A DNA stretch of 64,000 nucleotides from Enterocloster lavalensis. Its GTDB lineage: Bacteria; Bacillota; Clostridia; Lachnospirales; Lachnospiraceae. The stretch lies in contig NZ_CABJCG010000021.1 in NCBI RefSeq assembly GCF_902364025.1, positions 39,307 through 103,306 on the forward strand, read 5' to 3'. A program made the position numbers and the translations under genes. Numbering within the stretch: the stretch's first letter is position 1; each line of letters opens with the position of its first letter. The notes beneath the pieces are model-generated. The model made no database searches. It saw only the letters and a program-made list of their open reading frames with translations, and had not been told where the DNA came from. This document shows positions 35,417 through 42,836 of the stretch, piece after piece.

Positions 35417-36307
35417 TCACAGAACAGTTGATTCCACAGTCTCTACAAACCGGCGCACGTCTCCAGTGGGATTCAGGCTGTACAGCAGGCCGTAGGAGAT
35501 GGTGTAATCCCAGTCTACCGGAATGGATACCAGGGCAGGGTGCACTTCCGTCCAGCATTCCAGGGTAAGCAGCACGTTGCCGGTTTCTGCGCAGCGGTTG
35601 AATACGGACATGTCGTAAAAGGGCGGCGTGTCCTCCAGGCGGATTTGGGGATGATATTTGGAAAGATAGGCGCGGATCATGTCGTTTGTGCCGGAATCCC
35701 CTTTTTTGACCATCATCAGGGTTTCGCCGTACAGGTCCTCCAGGCGAATCAGGGGCTTTTGGGCGAGGCGGTGCTCCCTTGAGACTGCGATCATTTTCCG
35801 GTAGCGGCCCAGCGGGAGCAGATTGCAGTGGCTGAGCCAGGTCCTGGAGTCGCAGACCCCGATCAGAAAGTCAAATTTCTCCCCAAGCCGTGACAATTCC
35901 GTGATAATCCCCTCATGGTCGTCCTCAAAGGGTACCAGATGGAGTTTGTAATCGGGAAAATACCGGTTCACCCTGTACCACAGGTCCATGAAGGGCTTCG
36001 CCGGGTTCAGCAGGGACGTGCCCACGCGGAAGGTGGTCTGCTCCGCGCGGGCGGCCATTTTCGCGCTGGCTACGGATTTGTTGGAGTAGTCGATGAGAAA
36101 CCTGGCGTCCTGATCAATCACGGCCCCGGCGGCGGTCAGGCGCACGCCGGTGGCGGTCCGGTCTAAAAGTTTTAAGTCCAGATGCTTTTCCAGGGCGTTG
36201 ATCTGTTTCATGACGGCGGTGGGTGAAATGTACAGGCGCTCGGCGGCTTTTGTGAAGCTGCCGCAGTCAGCAACCGCGATCAGGGTGGCCAGCAGGCTGT
36301 TGTACAT
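35417..36307 (-). CDS. LysR-family regulator (divergent from cupin gene)
   Basis: The 296-aa protein has the N-terminal LysR HTH (LIAVADCGSFTKAAERLYIS; PTAVMKQINALE) followed by the usual effector domain. AAGGAGG precedes the ATG. It is divergent from the cupin/carboxymuconolactone-decarboxylase-like gene, with a 260-base gap that contains two copies of a GGTTTATAYTATGA motif, so it likely controls that gene. Confidence 0.87.
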   Translation of the reverse strand: MYNSLLATLIAVADCGSFTKAAERLYISPTAVMKQINALEKHLDLKLLDRTATGVRLTAAGAVIDQDARFLIDYSNKSVASAKMAARAEQTTFRVGTSLLNPAKPFMDLWYRVNRYFPDYKLHLVPFEDDHEGIITELSRLGEKFDFLIGVCDSRTWLSHCNLLPLGRYRKMIAVSREHRLAQKPLIRLEDLYGETLMMVKKGDSGTNDMIRAYLSKYHPQIRLEDTPPFYDMSVFNRCAETGNVLLTLECWTEVHPALVSIPVDWDYTISYGLLYSLNPTGDVRRFVETVESTVL

Positions 36308-36339
36308 GAGGGATTCCTCCTTTTGGGGCGTAAATGATT

Positions 36340-36477
36340 GGTTTATATTATGATAGCGGATTGATGGGATGGTGTCAAATAAAATATGATTGTATTGCGC
36401 TGGATATAGAAATATATTCGGCGCTTTTTAGGCGTTTTTTGCGGACGTAGTATGAACTAATGGTTTATACTATGAAA
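36340..36477. repeat. Two copies of a GGTTTATAYTATGA motif in a divergent promoter region
   Basis: GGTTTATATTATGA (36340-36353) and GGTTTATACTATGA (36462-36475) differ at one base and lie 122 bases apart between a LysR gene and its divergent neighbour. They may be regulator binding sites or overlapping promoter elements, since each contains a -10-like TATACT/TATATT. Confidence 0.5.
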
Positions 36478-36567
36478 ACGAAACGGAGATTCAAGGACAA
36501 AGGGGGTTATGGCATAATAACCTTATAACAGACTGTAAATTGCAGGGTGAAAGGAAGGTTCAAGTCA

Positions 36568-37707
36568 ATGGAGAAAAGAGAGATGAGCGTGTTTCTCACA
36601 GGGAAGCCCAATGACGCGTATGCAGAGTATTTCGTGGGACAGAGCTATCTGAACATGTTGTCCACCGATCAGGTGACGGTGGGTAACGTGACCTTTGAGC
36701 CGGGCTGCCGCAACAACTGGCATATCCACCACGCCAAAAAGGGCGGCGGGCAGATGCTGCTGGTGACCGCCGGAAACGGCTATTATCAGGAGTGGGGGAA
36801 GGCGCCGGTGGCCCTTTATCCCGGGGCCGTGGTTCACATCCCGCCGGAGGTGAAGCACTGGCATGGCGCCGCGCCGGACTCCTGGTTCCAGCATCTGGCC
36901 ATCGAGGTTCCGGGGGAGGGGTGCACGAATGAGTGGTGCGAGGAGGTGTCGGATGAGGAGTACGCGGCGTGTGGGAGCAACGCACCGGCGTTTGCGCGCC
37001 ACTGCGGATTGTCGGACACAGACCCGGAGTTCGCGGAGCGGTTTAACCATTTCGCCTTTCGGGAAGTGGCAGACAGCGGCGATCTGGACGGGCGCACCCG
37101 GATGCTGGCAATTCTGGCGGCGCTGGCCGGAAGCCAGGGAACGGATGAGTTTTGTGCGCTGCTGCCCGCGGCGCTGGAGATGGGGGTGAGACCGGTGGAG
37201 GTGAAGGAGCTCCTTTATCAGGCGGTGGCGTATCTGGGGATCGGCCGGGTATTACCCTTTCTGCGGGCGGTAAACGAGGTCTTTGACCGGCGGGGGATTA
37301 GGCTTCCCATGGAAGGACAGTCGGGGACGACTCCGGAGAACCGTCTGGAGAAGGGCAGCCAGGCCCAGGTGGATATCTTCGGCGAGAGAATGAGGGATTT
37401 CTGGAAGTCCGGGCCGGAGGAGAGCCGCCACATCAACCGCTGGCTGGCGGAGAATTGCTTCGGGGACTATTATACCAGAACCGGTCTGGATTACCGGCAG
37501 AGGGAAATGATCACCTTCTGCTTCCTGGCTGCCCAGGGCGGCTGCGAACCCCAGCTGGCCAGCCACATCGCGGCCAATATCCGGTTAGGAAATGATAAGG
37601 CGTTTTTAATTCAGATCATTTCCCAATGGGTTCCCTTTATCGGATACCCGCGGTGTCTGAACGCGCTGCGGTGCGTGGATGAGGCCGTGGATCGCACAGA
37701 AGCTTAG
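36568..37707 (+). CDS. Cupin plus carboxymuconolactone-decarboxylase-like protein
   Basis: The protein has 379 aa from the ATG at 36568, which has AAGGAAGG upstream. Residues ~10-115 are a cupin barrel with metal-binding histidines (FEPGCRNNWHIHHAKKGGGQ; PPEVKHWHG). Two AhpD/CMD-like helical units follow (residues ~160-245 and ~270-370: RMLAILAALAGSQGTDEF; REMITFCFLAAQGGCEPQL). The catalytic Cys pair of AhpD is absent, so peroxidase activity is unlikely. Such fusions are common in anaerobes near oxidoreductases; the reaction is unknown. Two LysR genes flank it. Confidence 0.83.
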   Translation: MEKREMSVFLTGKPNDAYAEYFVGQSYLNMLSTDQVTVGNVTFEPGCRNNWHIHHAKKGGGQMLLVTAGNGYYQEWGKAPVALYPGAVVHIPPEVKHWHGAAPDSWFQHLAIEVPGEGCTNEWCEEVSDEEYAACGSNAPAFARHCGLSDTDPEFAERFNHFAFREVADSGDLDGRTRMLAILAALAGSQGTDEFCALLPAALEMGVRPVEVKELLYQAVAYLGIGRVLPFLRAVNEVFDRRGIRLPMEGQSGTTPENRLEKGSQAQVDIFGERMRDFWKSGPEESRHINRWLAENCFGDYYTRTGLDYRQREMITFCFLAAQGGCEPQLASHIAANIRLGNDKAFLIQIISQWVPFIGYPRCLNALRCVDEAVDRTEA

Positions 37708-38600
37708 TTCCCGCCTGCGTTTCCGTGAAACGCCTCCCGCACCTCCTTCAGGAACCGTTCCGCCGCCCCGGAGAAAACCTGGTATTTTTTCCACACGATG
37801 TCCAGATGGACTTCCATCCGGGGCTCCAGCGGGCGGAAGCACAGGGGGCTTTCCTCTGAGGTATTGACCAGCTTGTCGAGACACAGGGCGTAACCCATGC
37901 CGGCGGCCACCAGAAGGGAGGCGTTGTACACCAGGTTGTAGGTGGCGACGATTCTCAGCTTTTCGAACTCCTTTCCCAGCCAGCCGGAAAATTCGTTGCT
38001 CAGCATGGATTGCCGGGAGGTGATGATGGGGAGATCCCACAGGTCCTGCGGGCGGATTACGGGGCGGGCCGCCAGGGGGCAGTCCCTGGGCATCAGCAAT
38101 CCCCAGGTGTCGGTGGCGGGAAGCCGGATATAGTCGTATTTCTTCATGTTGGCGGGCTCGATGAGGACTCCAAAATCCAACAGTCCTTTGTCCAGGCGCT
38201 CCGTCACATCGTCGGCGTTGCCGCTGTACAGGTGATAGCGGATATCGGGGCAGGACCGCTGCAGGCCGGTGGCGATTTCCGCTATCATTCGCATGGCCTC
38301 GGTCTCGCCGCCGCCGATGTAGATATCGCCGTTCACCACTTCATCCGGCGCGGTCAGCTCGGCTTCCGCCTTTTCTACCAGATCGAGGATTTCCGCAGCC
38401 CGCTTGCGCAGGAGCATTCCATCCTCCGTGAGGGTGATCCTGCGGCTTCCGCGGATCAACAGCTGTTTGCCCAATTCCTCCTCCAGGTCCATCAGCTGCC
38501 GGGACAGGGTGGGCTGGGTCATATGCAGGGCCTGGGCGGCCCCTGATATACTTTCTTCTCTGGCGACGGCCAGGAAATATTTCAAAATGCGGAGTTCCAA
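37704..38600 (-). CDS. LysR-family regulator (TTG start)
   Basis: The 298-aa protein has a LysR HTH (LRILKYFLAVAREESISGAA; MTQPTLSRQLMDLEEELG) and an effector-binding domain. The start codon is TTG at 38600, with AGAGG eight bases upstream. Its stop overlaps the stop of the convergent cupin gene by four bases. It is divergent from the cyclophilin-like/alcohol-dehydrogenase cluster with 239 bases between, so it may regulate that cluster. Confidence 0.85.
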   Translation of the reverse strand: MELRILKYFLAVAREESISGAAQALHMTQPTLSRQLMDLEEELGKQLLIRGSRRITLTEDGMLLRKRAAEILDLVEKAEAELTAPDEVVNGDIYIGGGETEAMRMIAEIATGLQRSCPDIRYHLYSGNADDVTERLDKGLLDFGVLIEPANMKKYDYIRLPATDTWGLLMPRDCPLAARPVIRPQDLWDLPIITSRQSMLSNEFSGWLGKEFEKLRIVATYNLVYNASLLVAAGMGYALCLDKLVNTSEESPLCFRPLEPRMEVHLDIVWKKYQVFSGAAERFLKEVREAFHGNAGGN

Positions 38601-38740
38601 TCGGATTTCCTCTCTTTCCCCAAACGATCGTGAATGCAGTTACAACTTCAATGTTGCAGTAAGAATTTCAATTAACCGAGAAAATTATAGACTTGAAAAA
38701 CCATGCCTGTCAAGCATGAAAATGCATTTAATATAAGTAT

Positions 38741-38769
38741 TTGATATCGGACAATGTTTCAACTAAAAT
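38741..38769 (+). promoter_or_regulatory. Promoter of the cyclophilin-like/alcohol dehydrogenase cluster
   Basis: TTGATA (38741-38746) and TAAAAT (38764-38769) are spaced by 17 bases, 70 bases before the first gene. Confidence 0.65.
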
Positions 38770-38839
38770 AAAGGCAGAGAACAGGGCGCGCCTGAGTCCG
38801 TAACGGTCCTATTGGCTGTCGAATTGAGAGGAGACCATT

Positions 38840-39319
38840 TTGAGACGATTATTGATAACATTGCTGTTGATCACAGCGGCGGCAACAGTTCCGGGAGCGG
38901 CGTTGGTCACGGCGGCATCCGAGACCCGGGAAACGATGATTCAAGTGACCATTCAAGTAGACGACAAGGCCTTTGAGGCGCTTCTTTTTGATCATGACGC
39001 CGCCCGGGCTCTGGCACAACAGCTGCCAATGACGGTCAACATGAAGGAGCTCAACGGCAACGAAAAGTACTACGACCTCCCGGCCCCCTTGCCTGAGAGC
39101 GCTGAACAGATCGGGGAAATTCACGCGGGCGACCTGATGCTGTTCGGCTCCGACTGCCTGGTGCTGTTTTACGAGGATTTTAACACTGCGTACCGTTATA
39201 CGCGTCTGGGCGCGGTCCAGGACCCGTCGGGTCTGGCCCAGGCCCTTGGCCGGGGAGATGTGACGGTGACATTTTTCCTGGCGGACCGAGCTGGTGACGG
39301 CCCGCCAGGCGGACCGTGA
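38840..39319 (+). CDS. Secreted cyclophilin-like fold protein
   Basis: The 159-aa protein begins at a TTG behind GAGAGGAG. A signal peptide (residues 1-26) precedes a cyclophilin-like barrel with the family segments LPMTVNMKELNGNEKYYDLP, AGDLMLFGSDCLVLFY and RYTRLGAV. The family folds like prolyl isomerases but lacks their catalytic residues; the role is unknown. It is the first gene of a cluster with an Fe-alcohol dehydrogenase and a flavoprotein reductase, a common association in clostridia. It should act outside the membrane. Confidence 0.83.
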   Translation: MRRLLITLLLITAAATVPGAALVTAASETRETMIQVTIQVDDKAFEALLFDHDAARALAQQLPMTVNMKELNGNEKYYDLPAPLPESAEQIGEIHAGDLMLFGSDCLVLFYEDFNTAYRYTRLGAVQDPSGLAQALGRGDVTVTFFLADRAGDGPPGGP

Positions 39320-39365
39320 CATTGGCGGATCATGGAGGCGGTTCCGACTGGAAAGAGGTGCGAAC

Positions 39366-39620
39366 ATGTGTGGAGGTACGGATATTTCCCAGGCGGTTAT
39401 ACAAAATCTCCGGGACGCCGGGTGCGGCAGAGCGACCGTTGAACAGTTCCGGGAGTTTTGCAGATCGGGTGAGTTACAGAAGCAGTTTGTCCTGCTGGAA
39501 ACGCACCGGAAATGCCTGTTGGGAAAGATTCACAAATACGAGAAACAGATCGAATGCCTGGATTACCTGGTATTTCAGATGAAGAGGGCGGCGGATGGTA
39601 CAAGAACGAGAGGAGAATGA
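39366..39620 (+). CDS. Small helical protein resembling a MerR coiled-coil tail
   Basis: The 84-aa protein starts at the ATG at 39366 behind AGAGGTG. The C-terminal half (LLETHRKCLLGKIHKYEKQI, then ECLDYLVFQMKR) resembles the dimerisation coiled coil of MerR regulators, but no DNA-binding HTH is present. It sits three bases before the alcohol dehydrogenase gene and may modulate a partner regulator. I do not know its function. Confidence 0.65.
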   Translation: MCGGTDISQAVIQNLRDAGCGRATVEQFREFCRSGELQKQFVLLETHRKCLLGKIHKYEKQIECLDYLVFQMKRAADGTRTRGE

Positions 39621-39623
39621 GAT

Positions 39624-40793
39624 ATGTTAGGAAATTTCAGCTATTGCAACCCCACGAAACTGTATTTTGGAGAGGACTCTCTGGACTGCCTGAGAGAGGA
39701 ACTCCCTAAATATGGGGAAAATGTCATGCTGGTCTACGGCGGTGGCTCCATCAAACGAAACGGTATCTACGATCAGGTGGTAAAGCTTCTGGACGAGAGC
39801 GGCAAGAACGTTTTTGAGGACCCGGGCGTCATGCCCAATCCCACGGTGGAAAAGCTTTACGAGGGCTGCCGCATCGCCAGGGAGAACCAGGTGGACCTGA
39901 TTCTGGCCGTGGGCGGGGGATCGGTCTGCGATTACGCCAAAGCCGTGTCCGTTTCCGCCCACTGTGAGGAGGATCCCTGGGAGAAATACTACCTGCGCAT
40001 GGAAGATGTGGATAACCGGATTATTCCGGTGGGCTGCGTTTTGACCATGGTGGGAACGGGCTCTGAGATGAACGGCGGCGCGGTGATCACCAACCACAAG
40101 ACGAAACTGAAGATCGGCCACGTGTTCGGCGAGAACGTATTTCCGAAGTTTTCCATTTTAAACCCGGCCTTTACCTTCACCCTGCCCAGGTATCAGATGA
40201 TCGCGGGATTTTACGATATCATGTCCCACATCCTGGAGCAGTATTTTTCCGGGGAGGACGACAATACCTCCGACTATATCATGGAGGGGCTGCTGAAATC
40301 CCTGATCCACAGCACCCGGATCGCAGTACAACATCCCACGGATTACGAGGCCAGAAGCAATATCATGTGGATCGCCACCTGGGCGCTCAACACGCTGGTG
40401 GCCAAGGGTAAGACCACGGACTGGATGGTGCACATGATCGGCCAGTCCATCGGGGCCTACACGGACGCCACCCACGGCATGACCTTGTCCGCGGTTTCCA
40501 TGGCGTACTACCGGTTTATCATGCCTTACGGCCTGGCGAAGTTCAGGCGCTTTGCGGTCAATGTGTGGGAGGTGAACCCGGAGGGAAAGAGCGACGAGGC
40601 GGTGGCGGAAGAGGGGCTTGGGCGGATGGAGCGGTACATGAGAGAGCTGGGGCTTGTCATGGACATCCGGGAGCTGGGCGTGACGGAGGAAATGCTGGAC
40701 GGCATCGCCGCGGGCACCATTGCCATGGACGGCGGCTACCGGGCGCCGGATCACGGTGAGATTGTGGAAATTTTAAGAGCCAGTATGGCGTAA
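39624..40793 (+). CDS. Iron-containing alcohol dehydrogenase (butanol dehydrogenase-like)
   Basis: The 389-aa enzyme is a group III Fe-ADH. It has the nucleotide-binding LILAVGGGSVCDYAKA and GTGSEMNGGAV, followed by metal ligands in FYDIMSHILEQYF and the late histidines in HMIGQSIGAYTDATHGMTL. It should reduce an aldehyde with NAD(P)H, as in butanol dehydrogenases (BdhA/YqhD-like). It follows the small helical gene by three bases and is co-transcribed with a flavoprotein reductase. Confidence 0.92.
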   Translation: MLGNFSYCNPTKLYFGEDSLDCLREELPKYGENVMLVYGGGSIKRNGIYDQVVKLLDESGKNVFEDPGVMPNPTVEKLYEGCRIARENQVDLILAVGGGSVCDYAKAVSVSAHCEEDPWEKYYLRMEDVDNRIIPVGCVLTMVGTGSEMNGGAVITNHKTKLKIGHVFGENVFPKFSILNPAFTFTLPRYQMIAGFYDIMSHILEQYFSGEDDNTSDYIMEGLLKSLIHSTRIAVQHPTDYEARSNIMWIATWALNTLVAKGKTTDWMVHMIGQSIGAYTDATHGMTLSAVSMAYYRFIMPYGLAKFRRFAVNVWEVNPEGKSDEAVAEEGLGRMERYMRELGLVMDIRELGVTEEMLDGIAAGTIAMDGGYRAPDHGEIVEILRASMA

Positions 40794-40804
40794 AGGAGAA
40801 AAAC

Positions 40805-41347
40805 ATGGGTAAAAAAGTTCTGATTCTGTCCACCAGCCCCCGCGCGGGCGGCAATTCGGAAATCCTGGCGGACGAATTTATGAGAGGGGCCGCTGAGGCA
40901 GGCCACGATGTGAAAAAGATTTGCCTCTATGACAAGAAAATCAACTTCTGCAAAGGTTGTCTGGCCTGCCAGGCCACCCAGAAATGCGTGATCCACGACG
41001 CTGCGGAAACAATCGTGGCGCAGATGAAACAGGCGGATGTGCTGGCATTTGCCACGCCCATTTACTTTTATGAGATGTCGGGCCAGATGAAAACGCTGCT
41101 GGACCGCACCAACCCGCTGTTTCCGGCAAAGTACGCTTTTGGCGGCGTCTATCTGCTGGCGACTTCGGCGGACGGGGATGCGGCCTCCATGGACGGGGCT
41201 GTAAAGGGCCTGGAGGGCTGGATCAGCTGCTTTCCGCCGGCCCGCCTGGCCGGAGTGGTCAGGGGAACCGGGGCGGATGAAAAAGGCGCGATCCGGGATA
41301 AGGCAGGCGCGTTGGCGGAAGCCTATGAGATGGGAAAAAATGTATAA
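40805..41347 (+). CDS. NAD(P)H-dependent flavin reductase / iron-sulfur flavoprotein-like
   Basis: The 180-aa flavodoxin-fold protein has the FMN phosphate loop ILSTSPRAGGNSEIL at residues 7-21 and the CKGCLACQ-x3-KC cysteines (residues ~47-60) of the iron-sulfur flavoprotein family. The segment ATPIYFYEMSGQMKTLLDR binds the flavin ring. It probably passes electrons from NAD(P)H through FMN. It starts 11 bases after the alcohol dehydrogenase, so both belong to one reductive operon. Confidence 0.88.
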   Translation: MGKKVLILSTSPRAGGNSEILADEFMRGAAEAGHDVKKICLYDKKINFCKGCLACQATQKCVIHDAAETIVAQMKQADVLAFATPIYFYEMSGQMKTLLDRTNPLFPAKYAFGGVYLLATSADGDAASMDGAVKGLEGWISCFPPARLAGVVRGTGADEKGAIRDKAGALAEAYEMGKNV

Positions 41348-41414
41348 AGATTTGGAGGATGGGGCTGTGGGCCGCGGCGTTCGCCGGAGGCCCATGGCCT
41401 ACCCCGGATTTAAT

Positions 41415-41443
41415 TGAATCTTTCCCTCCCCTATGCTATACTA
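41415..41443 (+). promoter_or_regulatory. Promoter of second SBP-kinase-GntR module
   Basis: TTGAAT (41415-41420) and TATACT (41438-41443) are spaced by 17 bases upstream of the lipoprotein gene. Confidence 0.7.
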
Positions 41444-41561
41444 ATTTTGATACCTACATGAACAGAGTTGGAATAACGCACCGCACCGCGTCCGGATGGC
41501 GGGCAACGTCGTCCCTTGGGCGACGCCGAGGAGCAGGTGCGGCACAGGAAGGGACATAGAG

Positions 41562-42836
41562 TTGAGGAAGAGAGGCCTATGCCTGCTGCTGGCAGGTTGT
41601 TTAGCGTGCGCGCCCCTTGCGGGCTGCAGTGGGAAGGATCAGGTGGTGAATTACCAGGATACGGACCTTCCTGTCACGACGATTACATTTTTTGGAAATA
41701 AATACGAGCCGGAGAACGTCCGGGTGATCGAGGAGATCATCACCGGATTCATGGAGGAAAATCCTAATCTGCGCATCTCCTACGAGAGCCTGAAGGGGGC
41801 TGAATATTTCGAGGCCCTGCGCAAGCGGATGGCCTCGGGAAAGGGCAACGACGTGTTTATGGTGAATCACGACGTGCTGCTGGAGCTGGAGCAGAGCGGG
41901 CAGGTGGCGGATTTGTCGGGCCTGGAGAGCATCGGCCGCTACAGTGACGCCATGCTCAGCCAGATGGAGATTGAGGACAAAACGGTCTACTGGGTGCCCA
42001 CCACGGTGTCCATGTTCGGCCTCTACTGTAATCTGGAACTGTTAAAAAAGCACAAGCAGGAAATCCCGCAAAACCTGGGAGAGTGGGAGCAGGTCTGCGA
42101 TTACTTTGTGGCGCAGGGCATCACCCCCATTGTGGCGAATAACGATATTTCATTGAAAACCCTGGCGATCGGCGCAGGGTTTTATCCCGTTTATCAGGAA
42201 GGCCGCCAGGCGGAGGTATTTGAAGGGATCAACAGCGGGCGGGACGCGCTCAGCGATTATCTGCGGCCTGGCTTTTCACTGGCCGGGACGTTGATTGACC
42301 GGGGGTATGTGGATGCGCAGACAGCCTCTAAAACCAGGAAAACCTCGGACGATTTGGCGGAATTCGCCCGGGGCGAAGCCCCCTTCATGCTCACGGGAGC
42401 CTGGGCGGCGGGACGCCTTGAGGAGATGGCGGCGGACCTGGATTTTGAGGTGCATCCCCTACCGGTGCTGGAGGACGGTTCGCTGTTAGTGATCAACGCG
42501 GACACGCGCCTGAGTGTCAACCGGTCCAGCGAGCATTTGGACGACGCTATGAAATTTGTGGAATATTTTACAAGAGAGGAAAATATTCTGAAATTTGCGG
42601 ACCAGCAGGCCTCCTTAAGTCCTCTTAAGACCAGCATGCCCACATCCGTCAAGGCAATCCAGCCCTTGATTCCCTGTTACGAGGAGGGGCGCGTGGTGTT
42701 CGGCGCCGACGCCGGGCTTGATATTCCCATCTGGGATCTGACCGCGGAGGTTTCCCGAAGGCTGCTGTCCGGACAGGCGCTTAATGGCGCCATGGACTGG
42801 ATGGACCAACAGGCAAAGGAGGGAGCGAAACCGTGA
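41562..42836 (+). CDS. Family 1 solute-binding lipoprotein (module 2)
   Basis: The protein has 424 aa from a TTG at 41562 with GGAAGGGA seven bases upstream. This start puts RKRGLCLLLAGCLACAPLAGC, a signal peptide with lipobox, at the N-terminus; the in-frame ATG at 41496 would add 22 residues before it. The mature protein is a family 1 (sugar-type) binding protein (ITFFGNKYEPENVRVIEEII; FARGEAPFMLTGAW). No ABC permease follows. The kinase gene overlaps its stop by four bases, so the two are translated together, which fits an external ligand receptor for the kinase. Confidence 0.87.
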   Translation: MRKRGLCLLLAGCLACAPLAGCSGKDQVVNYQDTDLPVTTITFFGNKYEPENVRVIEEIITGFMEENPNLRISYESLKGAEYFEALRKRMASGKGNDVFMVNHDVLLELEQSGQVADLSGLESIGRYSDAMLSQMEIEDKTVYWVPTTVSMFGLYCNLELLKKHKQEIPQNLGEWEQVCDYFVAQGITPIVANNDISLKTLAIGAGFYPVYQEGRQAEVFEGINSGRDALSDYLRPGFSLAGTLIDRGYVDAQTASKTRKTSDDLAEFARGEAPFMLTGAWAAGRLEEMAADLDFEVHPLPVLEDGSLLVINADTRLSVNRSSEHLDDAMKFVEYFTREENILKFADQQASLSPLKTSMPTSVKAIQPLIPCYEEGRVVFGADAGLDIPIWDLTAEVSRRLLSGQALNGAMDWMDQQAKEGAKP

